Assembly (NCBI GenBank): GCA_001913845.2
Contig: MKGP02000070.1
Coordinates: 1 to 64,000 of the forward strand
DNA from: Limnothrix sp. CACIAM 69d
GTDB lineage: Bacteria; Cyanobacteriota; Cyanobacteriia; CACIAM-69d
Direction: 5' to 3'
Length of the DNA: 64,000 bases
The notes beneath the pieces were generated by a model that was not told the DNA's origin, searched no databases, and saw only the letters and a program-made list of their open reading frames with translations. This document shows positions 35,248 to 44,805 of this stretch, in pieces; within the stretch, counting starts at the first letter, position 1; every line of letters begins with the position of its first letter. Both the position numbers and the translations under genes were made by a program.

Positions 35248-37458
35248 ATGGGGATGGATCCAATCAGCAAGTTTTTGATCGTGAAGAAGTTACCGTCAAG
35301 TGCCACGCGCTGGCCGGAGCGTTTTTGGAGGCTATTTCACCTCCGTCAAGCCCCCGAACCCTCCACCCGGGAGCCAATTGAGAGTCATTGGCCCACTCAA
35401 ACTACCGAATGGTTGACCGCCACTTCAGCCCACCCCCCAGTGAACAACACCCACCTCAACACCACTCCCTTGACACCCGCTTGCCTAATCATGCCTGTCG
35501 CTGCTCGTCGAACCGATCGGCCGGGATCTGCGCCACCCCCACCCCCCGCCCCGTCCCTAACCCCTGTTCCCTATCGTCGTTACGGGCCCGTTGCCATTGC
35601 CTTGTTGGTGGGAGTGGGGCTGTCGGCCTGGGCGGCCAACTGGGCGGCCGATCGGGACTTGGCCCAAGCCCGCGCCCAACTGCAACAACAAACCCAACAA
35701 TTGGGCAACAATCTTCGTGATGACTTAGAACAAATTACCCGCACCACCCGTGCCGGGGCTTTGATGTTCGATCGCCGTCGCCCCGCCTCGGCCGCCGAAT
35801 TTCAATCCATCAGCCAAAACCTCCTGTCCGACGTGGCCAACACGGCCGATACGGCCTGGGTTCAGGCCGATCCCCAAACGGGCCCCTATGTTCAATTTCA
35901 ACTGGGGCAAGGCATCCAGTCCCTTGGCGGTCGGCAATCCGGTCAGCGAGCAACAATCCCCCCTGCCCTGAAAACTTGGCTGAAGCGGGCCCAGTCCTTT
36001 CAGCGGCCCCTAACGATGATTGTGTCCAATCCAGATCCTCGGCTGCTGACGGTGCAGGGAACCGACCAGGGCTGGTTTGTGACCCAAACGGAAATTACCC
36101 GATCGCTCCACCTCACCCGTGGACAAACGGGCGTGTTGGATTTGGATATTTTCCTGTTCGATCGCCCGGTGGATTATTTGCAATCCCAGCTAGCCAACCC
36201 CAGTAGCTTCGATCGCATCCTGCCGATCGCTAGCACAGCCCCTTGGACTGTTGGGGCCCAGCAGGCCTTGCGTTGTCCTTGGAAAGGCCCTTGGGACATT
36301 TGCACCCAATCCATTAACGTGGGCGATCGGGAAATGTCCCTGCTCGTGTTACCCCATCAAATTTTTTCGCCCTTCCTGTTTCCTAACAGCATTGCGGCCT
36401 TTCTCGTGGGCTTAAGCCTCACCGCCAGCATTGCCGCCTATCTGTTCAACAATATTCGGCGAGTCGTGGTGCAAGAATCACTCCTTAACCAAGTGATTTA
36501 CAGCAACCAACAGCTTCAGGAATCTCGCTTAGCCCTACAAGATCGCACTGAAGATTTAGAAACGGCCCTTCAGGAACTACAAGAAGCCCAAACACACCTG
36601 ATTCAAAGCGAAAAATTATCAAGCTTGGGGCAATTGGTGGCCGGAATCGCCCACGAAATCAACAATCCCGTGAGCTTCGTGCATGGTAATTTGCATCACG
36701 CTTCAGAATATGCCACGGAACTTTTAGAAGCCGTGATTGCTTACCAAGATACCATCGATCGCCACAACCAGCAATATGCCAAAACCCCTCATTTCGTCCC
36801 GATCGCCCAGCCCGAGACCCTTGATTTAGATTACATCGCCGATGATTTTCCCAAGCTGCTCACCTCCATGCGCGTGGGAACCAATCGCATTCGGGAGATT
36901 GTGAAATCCCTCCGAATCTATTCCCACGTCACCACCGAAGCCAAGGAGCCGGCCAGCCTTCATGAGTCCATTGATCGGGTTTTGATGATCTTGAACCATC
37001 GGATTCAGGAGCTAAAACCCGACCTCAATATCATTCGTCAAAATGGCTCTTTACCTGCCGTTGACTGCACGATCGGGCAAATTGATCAGGTTTTAATTAA
37101 CCTGTTGGTTAATGCCATTGATGCGATCGAAGAACGCTGGCAAACGGCTCCCCCGGCCCAAGAATTGCCTACCCTTACGATCACGACCCAAACCCTCAAT
37201 TTGTCTTGGGTCCAAATTGAAATTACCGACAATGGGATTGGGATGAATGAAGTGACTCGCGCCAAATTATTTGACCCGTTCTATACCACCAAGCCCGTTG
37301 GCAAAGGCACAGGATTGGGCATGGCGATCGCCTATCAAATTATTGTGGAGCGTCACTACGGCTCGATCGACTGTCGATCGATTCCCCACCACGGCACAAC
37401 CTTTGAAATTAAGCTGCCCATCACCCGAGACATCGCCAGCGCCGCCACTTCTGCCTGA
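35248..37458 (+). CDS. Membrane sensor histidine kinase with CHASE domain
   Basis: About 736 residues from ATG 35248. The first 110 residues are a Pro/Thr-rich leader; an inner ATG (35491) would place the start just before the first membrane helix, so the true start is uncertain. Then comes a membrane helix (VAIALLVGVGLSAWAANWA), an extracytoplasmic CHASE-type domain with RAGALMFDRRRPASAAEFQ, and a second helix (IAAFLVGLSLTASIAAYLF). A coiled coil leads to HisKA with His469 in AHEINNPVSF. The HATPase domain has NLLVNAID, DNGIGM and GKGTGLGMAIAYQI. The catalytic core closely parallels the kinase at 2849-4756. There is no adjacent response regulator. Confidence 0.9.
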   Translation: MGMDPISKFLIVKKLPSSATRWPERFWRLFHLRQAPEPSTREPIESHWPTQTTEWLTATSAHPPVNNTHLNTTPLTPACLIMPVAARRTDRPGSAPPPPPAPSLTPVPYRRYGPVAIALLVGVGLSAWAANWAADRDLAQARAQLQQQTQQLGNNLRDDLEQITRTTRAGALMFDRRRPASAAEFQSISQNLLSDVANTADTAWVQADPQTGPYVQFQLGQGIQSLGGRQSGQRATIPPALKTWLKRAQSFQRPLTMIVSNPDPRLLTVQGTDQGWFVTQTEITRSLHLTRGQTGVLDLDIFLFDRPVDYLQSQLANPSSFDRILPIASTAPWTVGAQQALRCPWKGPWDICTQSINVGDREMSLLVLPHQIFSPFLFPNSIAAFLVGLSLTASIAAYLFNNIRRVVVQESLLNQVIYSNQQLQESRLALQDRTEDLETALQELQEAQTHLIQSEKLSSLGQLVAGIAHEINNPVSFVHGNLHHASEYATELLEAVIAYQDTIDRHNQQYAKTPHFVPIAQPETLDLDYIADDFPKLLTSMRVGTNRIREIVKSLRIYSHVTTEAKEPASLHESIDRVLMILNHRIQELKPDLNIIRQNGSLPAVDCTIGQIDQVLINLLVNAIDAIEERWQTAPPAQELPTLTITTQTLNLSWVQIEITDNGIGMNEVTRAKLFDPFYTTKPVGKGTGLGMAIAYQIIVERHYGSIDCRSIPHHGTTFEIKLPITRDIASAATSA

Positions 37459-37471
37459 TTGATCAGCCACT

Positions 37472-38179
37472 TCAGCAGGGGCTGATGCCCAATGGCTCCA
37501 GGTTCAGGTGCGCCGCCGCAGCAGCCAGGGCCACACGATCGCGCCAATTGTCCACGTGGGGCAAATAGCCCAGCACGGGCACATGGGTCAGGCTTTCAAT
37601 CAAACCGATGGGGGCCAAAGCTTCTCGATCGGCCGCGCTCACGGCCGTCACTTCATTCAGCACAATGCCCCGCAGCGGAATTTGGTATTGGCGAGCCAGG
37701 GCCACATTCGCCACCGTTTGGGCGATCGCCCCCAACTTGACCGGCACCACCAACACCAACGGCAACCGCCAAGCGGCCACCACATCCGCAAAGGTCAACT
37801 CCCAAGTGACCGGCGACCCCAAGCCTCCGGCCCCTTCAATCAAAATGAAGGAGCGATCGCGCTGGAGGGTTTGCAGAGCTTGCCAGGCCAAGGCCAGGTC
37901 GATCGTTTTGCCTTCGCGTTCCGCCGCGATCGGGGGAGCCAAGGGAGCCTGAAGCCGAATGGGATTAAAGGATTCGGGGCTTTGGTTCAAGTCCGCAAAC
38001 AGTTCCCCATAAATTTCCCGATCGCCCTCCCCAGACTGCACCGGTTTCAGCAGGCCCAAGGCCCCTTGTTTCTGACAATGCTGTTGCCAATAGGCCGCCA
38101 GTGCCAGCACAAAGACCGTTTTGCCCACTTCCGTATCGCTCCCCGCGATCGCCAGTTGCTGCGGTCGTCTTTCGCTCAT
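37472..38179 (-). CDS. bioD: Dethiobiotin synthetase
   Basis: Forms the ureido ring of biotin from 7,8-diaminopelargonate, CO2 and ATP. 235 residues. The N-terminal P-loop is AGSDTEVGKTVF, then LLKPVQSG (substrate lysine), LIEGAGGLGSPV (second Gly motif), and VVPVKLGAIAQTVANV. This is the full BioD pattern. ATG 38179 is the start. It converges with the histidine kinase gene, with only 13 bases between stops. No other bio gene lies in the window, so the biotin genes are scattered. Confidence 0.94.
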   Translation of the reverse strand: MSERRPQQLAIAGSDTEVGKTVFVLALAAYWQQHCQKQGALGLLKPVQSGEGDREIYGELFADLNQSPESFNPIRLQAPLAPPIAAEREGKTIDLALAWQALQTLQRDRSFILIEGAGGLGSPVTWELTFADVVAAWRLPLVLVVPVKLGAIAQTVANVALARQYQIPLRGIVLNEVTAVSAADREALAPIGLIESLTHVPVLGYLPHVDNWRDRVALAAAAAHLNLEPLGISPC

Positions 38180-38276
38180 CCCCGTCCTCCTGTTGGTTTA
38201 GCGTGCTTCCATAGGCTTCAGCCCTCTCAGGCCGATCGCCGTGCCGCTCCTTGCTCCAAGGGTTTAATGACAGTTT

Positions 38277-40208
38277 CTACCGAACCCGCACGGAAATCTC
38301 AAAGGGCATTTCCAAATCCGAAGACACCTCAATGCCGTAGTTGCCGCCCACAGGCGCTTCCAAGCTGACCGATCCTTCCAGTCCTTCCATGTCCGGAATT
38401 GGGCCATTGGGGCCAAATACCGTGGCTCGCAAGCCGGAAGGAATACTAATTGAAATCTGCTGACCCGCCTGGGCCTCAAAACCAAAGGTTTGGGGAACTT
38501 GGGGCTGAGTCACGCCTCGGAAGTTGCGCGAAGTCGGCTGACGGGCTGGTTCTGGGCTGGGGCTGGGAGTTGGCTCCGGAGTCGGGGTGGGCGTTGGTGT
38601 GGGGCTTGGCTCTGGACTGGGGGAAGCGGGAGCCGCCGCTAGCCGTAAACGCAGGCGGTAGTCTCCCCTGGGCGCGCCGGGGGCCACGCGCACTTGCAGG
38701 GCATATTCGCCAGCCACGGCAATCACGCCATCCCATTGGCGCAGATCTCGGCTCGATCGATCCGCCGGATCACCGTCGGGAGCCAGAAGACTCGCAATCA
38801 CGTTATTACCTGCCACGGAAATGCTGAGGGGTTGCTCAGCGCCGGCCTGAAAACGATAGATCAGGGTTTCGTTTTCGCCCAGGGTACGGGAATCTTCAAA
38901 GTCTCCGGCGGGCTGAAGGTTCAACCGCTGGGTGGAGACCACAGGCGAGGCGATCGGGCTAGGGGACGGGGTGGGAGATGGCGTGGGGGAAGGGCTAGGC
39001 AGCGGCGGACTTTCGGAAGCCGTCTCGGTGGGTGTGGGGTTGCTGTTGTTGGGCGATCGGCTCAGGAATTGATTCACCAGCGACCAGGAACCCACTCCCG
39101 TCCCCACCACCAACAACACGCCCAACACCGTCACAGCCCAAGGGTTATCCATCAAGGATCCTCGGGGTTCCACGCTCCAATCGGGGCCGGGAGTCGGGGC
39201 CGGTGCGGGCGATCGCGGGGCGACTGGCGGCGGTGCAGCCCGGCCCACCACCACCGTGGCCATGGTTGAAGGGACAGTTCCCGTGGGATGAGCGGCTGGG
39301 GCCGAAGCGGCCGGGGTTGGGGATGAAGTGGAGGGCGAAGGGGTCACGGGGCGGGCCGTCGCCTCCAACGTCACATCCTGCAAGGCCTGAAGCACCAAGG
39401 AGGCAGAGGGATAGCGCTCCGTGGGTTGATAGGCCAGCATCCGCCGCAACAGATCCCCCAAGGATGGCGTGAGGGGCACATACTGATCCCAATGCCAGGT
39501 CAGGGTGCGATCGTCTAGCAAATCCTGGGGTTCCCGCCCCGTCAGCAACACCAATACCGTGGCTGCCAAGGCATAGAGATCGCTGCTGGGGTAAGCGCGG
39601 CCCGTTTGAATTTGCTCGCTGGGAGCATAGCCACTTTTACCGACGGTGGTGGCCTGAACGGCCGTGGCTCCCGGTTGCTGAAAGCGGGTGGCCATTTCTT
39701 TGATGGCCCCAAAGTCAATCAACACGGGAAGTCGATCGTGCTCCCGCAGAATAATGTTTTCCGGCGAGATATCCCGGTGAATGATCCCCAAATTGTGCAG
39801 ATAGCTCAACACGGGGAGCAACTGCTGCAAGAGATAGAACACTTCCCCTTCCGCAAAGAGCTGGCCATGGTGCAGGCGGCTATCCAGGAGCGATCGATAG
39901 GTATTGCCCTGCACGTAGTCCTGCACCAAAAACAGGCGACCTTCCGCCTCAAAGGTGGCTTGAAACTTGGGAATTTGGGGGTGATTGATTTGGTAAAGAA
40001 CCGCCGCCTCGCGCCGGAACAGTTCATTGGATTTTTCGAGGGCGTAGGCATCGCCCACGGGCGGCGTGAATTCCTTGAGGGCACAGCGCTCGCCAAATCG
40101 CCCCAAATCCTCCGCCAGGTAGGTGCGCCCAAAGCCACCCTGTCCCAACACTTCCACAAGGCGATAGCGATTTTGGAGAACAGTTCCGGGGGGCAGGGAC
40201 GGTTGCAT
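38277..40208 (-). CDS. Serine/threonine protein kinase with Pro-rich linkers and two C-terminal beta domains
   Basis: 643 residues. The Hanks-type kinase domain spans 14-280: LGQGGFGRTY, the catalytic lysine in ALKEF (Lys45), HRDISPENI (Asp146, with Ile where Lys or Leu is commoner, as in cyanobacterial SpkC-like kinases), DFGAIKE (Asp165) and SGYAPSEQ in the activation segment. A Pro/Ser/Ala linker leads to one membrane helix at about 356-379. The outside part has two beta-rich domains (about 425-535 and 570-643), each preceded by a repetitive linker of Ser-Pro/Thr-Pro units; the first resembles a PPC fold. The kinase probably senses outside or lumenal conditions. Substrates are unknown. Confidence 0.92.
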   Translation of the reverse strand: MQPSLPPGTVLQNRYRLVEVLGQGGFGRTYLAEDLGRFGERCALKEFTPPVGDAYALEKSNELFRREAAVLYQINHPQIPKFQATFEAEGRLFLVQDYVQGNTYRSLLDSRLHHGQLFAEGEVFYLLQQLLPVLSYLHNLGIIHRDISPENIILREHDRLPVLIDFGAIKEMATRFQQPGATAVQATTVGKSGYAPSEQIQTGRAYPSSDLYALAATVLVLLTGREPQDLLDDRTLTWHWDQYVPLTPSLGDLLRRMLAYQPTERYPSASLVLQALQDVTLEATARPVTPSPSTSSPTPAASAPAAHPTGTVPSTMATVVVGRAAPPPVAPRSPAPAPTPGPDWSVEPRGSLMDNPWAVTVLGVLLVVGTGVGSWSLVNQFLSRSPNNSNPTPTETASESPPLPSPSPTPSPTPSPSPIASPVVSTQRLNLQPAGDFEDSRTLGENETLIYRFQAGAEQPLSISVAGNNVIASLLAPDGDPADRSSRDLRQWDGVIAVAGEYALQVRVAPGAPRGDYRLRLRLAAAPASPSPEPSPTPTPTPTPEPTPSPSPEPARQPTSRNFRGVTQPQVPQTFGFEAQAGQQISISIPSGLRATVFGPNGPIPDMEGLEGSVSLEAPVGGNYGIEVSSDLEMPFEISVRVR

Positions 40209-41100
40209 GGGACTCGGGGCGATCGAAGAACAGTTGAAATGGCGATTCAGTCAGGCAATAGTCAGGCGATGATCGAGCAAAAACTCAGGCGAAATTCAGG
40301 TGAAATTCAGAGAAAACCAATTTATTCCGTGACTTGCAGCGCCCCATTAGATCGATCAATTGTTTGATCGAACCATTAAAGGACTCGGGTGATTTTGATT
40401 ATTCAGACGCAACCGGCGCTAAAACCAATTTATAGGGCTGAATGAACCGATCAGACTTGGGGCGATTAGCGGCATTGTTGTCACCCAACCCCCATTTCCC
40501 CTGATTATCCCAGGTCTGCGATCAATCGCCCGGCACAACCGCCCAAGAAACTGGGCGGCGGTTGTTGGTTGAAGATCCATTGGGTTGGATCTCCATTGGC
40601 TCGCGATTTCGCTGAGTCCCTAGCCGCCTCCTTTGGGGTAGCAGGTTGAGCCGCATCTGCCGCCAGATGCAGCCTGGGCTTGTCCCGTGGCGATCGACTC
40701 GGGAACTGGCCGGAACTCGCTGTGGCCCGCGTCACCAGTTAGGGTCTTGTCCCTGTCTGGGGTTGGGCTGGGTGTTGAATTGCCCGTTTGGGCAACCCTC
40801 GGGACTCATCCTAGCCGATCGGGCTAGGGGATGGTCGATCGCCCCATTGAACTCGTTAAACTGCCCCCGTTTTCTGTCACAATTGCCGCCCGATCGTGCA
40901 AAGGTTTCTGACGGTTCCTGACCAGATTCCTGCAGCAGCAATTGCTCACGGATGTTATCTGATTCCTGTCGTCACGGAGCCTGATCAGCCGTCTGGTCAA
41001 GCCTTGGCGACTACCCTTGGCGATCGGCTCACAACCACCCATGTCATTGAATGCGGGGACGCAAATCCAAAGAAAATTGGAAGGAAATGCTAAGATTGCC
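40209..41100. other. 892-bp divergent spacer between kinase gene and prsA
   Basis: No recognised gene. The region 40540-40700 has several hairpins: cgcccaagaaactgggcg (40548-40566 area) and catctgccgccagatg (near 40655), so a structured RNA is conceivable. A 65-codon plus frame (40896-41093) ends 7 bases before prsA but shows no domain. Promoters for both flanking genes lie here. Confidence 0.45.
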
Positions 41101-42123
41101 ATGAACGCGCTTCGAGGGTCTGCCGTGATTTGCTCTGCGACTTCTCCGCTGCCGACTTCGCATCGCGAAGTGACGGAAAAGAGCCGACTTCGCATCTTCT
41201 CAGGATCGGCAAATGTCGCCTTGGCCGAAAAAGTTGCTGCATACCTGGGGTTACCGTTAGGACCAATGGTTCGCAAACGGTTCGCCGACGGTGAGCTTTA
41301 TGTTCAAATTCAGGAGTCAATCCGGGGTTGTGATGTTTATCTGATCCAACCGGTTTGTCGCCCTGTGAATGACCATCTAATGGAATTGTTGATCATGGTG
41401 GATGCTTGCCGCCGGGCTTCGGCGCGCCAAGTCACCGCTGTGATTCCCTACTACGGCTATGCCAGGGCCGATCGCAAGACGGCTGGCCGGGAATCGATTA
41501 CGGCCAAGCTGGTGGCGAACCTGGTTGTGAAATCCGGAGCCGATCGGGTGTTGGCCATGGACTTGCATTCAGCGCAGATCCAAGGCTATTTCGATATTCC
41601 ACTCGATCATGTTTTTGGTGCGCCAGTCCTGATCGACTACCTCGAAAGCAAGAACCTGTCGGATATTGTCGTGGTGTCGCCCGATGTGGGCGGGGTGGCG
41701 CGGGCCCGCGCCTTTGCGAAGCGCCTGAACGATGCGCCCCTGGCGATCATTGACAAGCGCCGCCAAATGCACAATGTGGCGGAAGTGCTGAATGTGATTG
41801 GTGATGTGAAGGGCAAAACGGCCGTTTTGGTGGATGACATCATCGACACAGGCGGCACACTCACGGAAGGGGCCCGGATGCTGCGTCGGGAAGGGGCACG
41901 CCAGGTTTATGCCTGTGCCACCCATGCGGTGTTGTCTCCTCCGGCGATCGAGCGCTTGTCCAGTGGGTTATTTGAAGAGGTGATTGTCACCAACACGATT
42001 CCCATGATGGATCACCACCATTTTGACCAGCTCACGGTTTTGTCGGTGGCGAATGTGCTGGGTGAAACCATTTGGCGCATCCACGAAGACACGTCAGTTA
42101 GCAGCATGTTTATCAATGACTAA
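41101..42123 (+). CDS. prs: Ribose-phosphate pyrophosphokinase (PRPP synthetase)
   Basis: Makes PRPP from ribose 5-phosphate and ATP, feeding purine, pyrimidine, histidine (see hisA downstream) and NAD synthesis. 340 residues. Family blocks seen: RIFSGSANVALAEKVA, RKRFADGELYVQIQESIRGCDVYLIQP, IPYYGYARADRK, MDLHSAQIQGYFDIP, VVVSPDVGG, and the PRPP-binding loop VLVDDIIDTGGT. The class I length is normal. The frame is open upstream to 41017, but cyanobacterial enzymes begin close to the conserved RLRIFSGS block, so ATG 41101 is preferred. A terminator-like hairpin follows. Confidence 0.96.
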   Translation: MNALRGSAVICSATSPLPTSHREVTEKSRLRIFSGSANVALAEKVAAYLGLPLGPMVRKRFADGELYVQIQESIRGCDVYLIQPVCRPVNDHLMELLIMVDACRRASARQVTAVIPYYGYARADRKTAGRESITAKLVANLVVKSGADRVLAMDLHSAQIQGYFDIPLDHVFGAPVLIDYLESKNLSDIVVVSPDVGGVARARAFAKRLNDAPLAIIDKRRQMHNVAEVLNVIGDVKGKTAVLVDDIIDTGGTLTEGARMLRREGARQVYACATHAVLSPPAIERLSSGLFEEVIVTNTIPMMDHHHFDQLTVLSVANVLGETIWRIHEDTSVSSMFIND

Positions 42124-42556
42124 TATCCATGATTCAAGGATGTGCCTGCGGAGCTAGCTGATTGGGGCTGAGGTTCACTGATGGATGGTGGAGGGGGCGA
42201 GTTCGTTCAGAAGGTGACTTCTGGCCATTGCTCCTGCAAGGACAAAATTCCTAAACATTGTCCTAAAACTCAAGGGTGACGGACGATCGACCGAGAAACC
42301 CAACGGGGGCGTTCACGGTCGATCGTTTGTTTTCGCTGGTTTTTTGAAATTGCCATTTGGGGCGATCGAGCGCGGTTAAGCGTAATTGGGTGCGATCTTG
42401 ACCACCTGAAACTGTTGATCAACATGGGTTGATCAACCCATTTCGATGCAGGGGGCCATCCAGAACCTGGTTAATGCCCTGTGTTGCGAATTACAGCCTT
42501 CAGGTAGATTGATTGGGGTTTCTGATTTTGTATTTTCTGAAGGATGAGGATTAGCC
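42124..42556. other. prsA-hisA spacer
   Basis: Apart from the hairpin at 42283-42335, the spacer shows only short sequence echoes (gatcaacatgggttgatcaac at about 42417-42437, an inverted repeat that may be an operator). No gene. Confidence 0.5.
42283..42335 (+). terminator. Probable Rho-independent-like terminator of prs
   Basis: A perfect 11-bp stem (acgatcgaccg 42283-42293, cggtcgatcgt 42316-42326) encloses a 22-base loop and is followed by ttgttttc. It lies 160 bases after the prs stop. The long loop makes it less than ideal. Confidence 0.45.
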
Positions 42557-43339
42557 ATGGATATTTTTCCGGCGATCGATCTGTTGGGTGGACGTTGTGT
42601 CCGGCTCTTTCAAGGTGACTATGATCGCGCGGAAACCTTTGGTGATGATCCGGTGATGGTTGCCCAGCGGTGGATGACGGCGGGGGCCAGTTGGTTGCAC
42701 CTGGTTGACTTGGATGGAGCCAAAACGGGAGAACCGGTGAATCTCCAGGCGATCGCGGCCATTACCCAACAACTGGGCGATCACCCGATTCAAATCCAAG
42801 TGGGGGGCGGCATCCGCACCCGCGATCGCGCGGCCCGTCTGTTTGAGCTGGGGATCACCAGAGCAATTGTGGGAACCGTAGCCGTGGAGCAGCCGGAGGA
42901 AGTGGCCGCCTGGTGCGCTGAATTTCCTGGACGGATCGTGATTGGCATTGATGCCCGCAATGGCTGGGTTGCAACTCGGGGTTGGCTGGAAACCTCCGAA
43001 GTGCGGGCGGTGGAATTGGCCCAGCGCGTTCAGGACTGGGGCGCGGCGGCCATTGTTTACACGGATATTCACCGGGACGGCACTTTGGCGGGCCCCAACA
43101 AGGAAGCCCTGCGCGAGCTGGCGGAAGGGATTTCCATTCCCGTAATTGCCTCCGGAGGCATCAGTTCTGTCACCGATTTATTGGGGCTGCTGGCCCTGGA
43201 GCCGGTGGGAGTCACGGGAGCGATTGTGGGTCGTGCCCTCTACACCGGCAACGTGGATCTCAAGGAGGCCATCCAAGCTGTGGGCCCGGGGCGGATTCAG
43301 GACATCCCCCTGAATTTTGGTCAGGAGGCGATCGGGTAA
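42557..43339 (+). CDS. hisA: ProFAR isomerase (HisA)
   Basis: 1-(5-phosphoribosyl)-5-[(5-phosphoribosylamino)methylideneamino]imidazole-4-carboxamide isomerase, step four of histidine synthesis. 260-residue TIM barrel. It shows [20 protein letters not shown] with the catalytic Asp at the first strand, [23 protein letters not shown] (phosphate loop), [39 protein letters not shown] (second catalytic Asp) and [12 protein letters not shown] 42557 is clear. The gene is alone, not in a his operon. It converges on the M16 peptidase gene. Confidence 0.97.
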   Translation: MDIFPAIDLLGGRCVRLFQGDYDRAETFGDDPVMVAQRWMTAGASWLHLVDLDGAKTGEPVNLQAIAAITQQLGDHPIQIQVGGGIRTRDRAARLFELGITRAIVGTVAVEQPEEVAAWCAEFPGRIVIGIDARNGWVATRGWLETSEVRAVELAQRVQDWGAAAIVYTDIHRDGTLAGPNKEALRELAEGISIPVIASGGISSVTDLLGLLALEPVGVTGAIVGRALYTGNVDLKEAIQAVGPGRIQDIPLNFGQEAIG

Positions 43340-43439
43340 CTCAGCCGCCGGATCGGACTCAGAATCTACAGCGATCGAGGGCCCCAGCCCGGGCTAGCGA
43401 TCGCCCAACCATCGCCCAGCAGTCGCCCAATTCTCAGCC

Positions 43440-44759
43440 TTAATCTTGGGCAACAGCAGGACGCAGAATCACCAATCCATAGGCCTGGGGATTTAGATAT
43501 TGCTGGGCGGCCCGCTGCAAATCTTCTGGGGTCAGGCAACGGACGGCATCGGGATATCGCAGGGCCGCATCCACATTGCCAACCAAGGTTTGGTAGTAGC
43601 CATAGAGGTTCGATCGATTCGCGGGGGTTTCATTGCCGAACACAAACCCGTTAGCCACCCGCGCCCGCACCCGATCGACCTCCGCCATGCTCACCGGTTC
43701 CGAGCCGATACGCGCCATGTGATCTTGCAAGCGGGCTTCCAGCTCTGGCAAATGCTCCGGCTCACAATGGGCCGCCAAATAAAACGTGCCTTGAGCACGG
43801 TAGGTCAAATTGGTGGCCGAAACCTTGGACACCAATCGCCGCTCTTCCCGCAAGTCCCGCACCAGGCGCGAGGTGCGGCCATGGCCCAACACCGCCGCCA
43901 ACACATCCAGCGGATAGGTTTCCCGCAAGTCCTGTAGCCCCGGAACGCGCCAGAGCATGATCAGGCGGGCCTGTTGCAACGATGGGTCAATAATTTCCCG
44001 GCGTTCAACGCGATCAAACGGCAACTCCGGAATCAGCGATGGCGCGGCCACGGGCAAATCAGACCAGTCCCGATCGCGCCAGGCCTCGTTGAAGCCAGTT
44101 TCCAAAATTTCAAATAACTGCTCCGGCGGCAAATTGCCCACCGCCACGGCCGTCACCGACTGAGGGCGATAGTGGCGATCATGGAAGTCGCGCATCTGCT
44201 GCACATCCAAGTGGGTAATCACTTCCGTGGGGCCCAACACCGGCCGGTTATAGGGCAAGGTCTCAAAGGCCAGATTCATCACCGCTTGGAAGGTGCGACG
44301 GCGGGGATTGTCTTGGCTGCGGCGGATTTCTTCGAGCACCACATGGCGCTCCCGGTCAAATTCCGCGGCCGGCAACTGGGGCCGCAAGGCCACGTCAAAT
44401 TGCAAAGGAGCCAGGGCTGCAAAATCCTGGGGAGCAGCGGTCAGATAAAACTGGGTGTAGTCTTGGCTGGTGGCAGCGTTGGTGACCGCTCCGCAGGCTT
44501 CAATCCGCTGTTCGAATTCTCCGAGGGCGAGCCGATCGCTCCCTTTAAACACCATGTGCTCCAAAAAGTGGGCCATGCCATTAATGGATTCCGGTTCGAT
44601 CGCTGAACCAGCATTGACCCACAAACTGAGATTGACCGCCTCAACGGGCATCTGCTCCACAATCGCGAGTGCACCACAGTCTAACCGCCGAATTAACGGC
44701 CCAGTACGGACGGTTTCGATCGGCGGCAGGGCCGGGGCAAACAAGCTTGGCGACATCAT
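43440..44759 (-). CDS. M16-family zinc metalloprotease
   Basis: 439 residues. The inverted zinc-binding motif HFLEH is present (in GMAHFLEHMVFKG), with the downstream glutamate in EEIRRSQDNPRRR..., typical of M16B processing-peptidase-like enzymes. The second inactive-domain region follows (VAAVLGHGRTSRLVRDLREERRLV), with the R/Y pair (NRSNLYGYY) near the C-terminus. There is no signal peptide, so it is probably cytoplasmic. Many cyanobacteria carry two adjacent M16 genes; only one is seen here. Physiological substrates are unknown. ATG 44759 is the start, followed directly by a second ATG. Confidence 0.93.
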   Translation of the reverse strand: MMSPSLFAPALPPIETVRTGPLIRRLDCGALAIVEQMPVEAVNLSLWVNAGSAIEPESINGMAHFLEHMVFKGSDRLALGEFEQRIEACGAVTNAATSQDYTQFYLTAAPQDFAALAPLQFDVALRPQLPAAEFDRERHVVLEEIRRSQDNPRRRTFQAVMNLAFETLPYNRPVLGPTEVITHLDVQQMRDFHDRHYRPQSVTAVAVGNLPPEQLFEILETGFNEAWRDRDWSDLPVAAPSLIPELPFDRVERREIIDPSLQQARLIMLWRVPGLQDLRETYPLDVLAAVLGHGRTSRLVRDLREERRLVSKVSATNLTYRAQGTFYLAAHCEPEHLPELEARLQDHMARIGSEPVSMAEVDRVRARVANGFVFGNETPANRSNLYGYYQTLVGNVDAALRYPDAVRCLTPEDLQRAAQQYLNPQAYGLVILRPAVAQD

Positions 44760-44805
44760 TGGCTCAGCTCGCGGAAAGGTAGGATTTAGTTAGACCGCTA
44801 TTAGC

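Noticed and set aside
40896-41093. 65-residue ORF just before prs
   Set aside because: No domain and weak coding character; the frame is probably leader sequence.
42417-42437. gatcaacatgggttgatcaac as a definite operator
   Set aside because: It is an inverted repeat, but there is no regulator nearby and gatcaa-type echoes are common in this genome.
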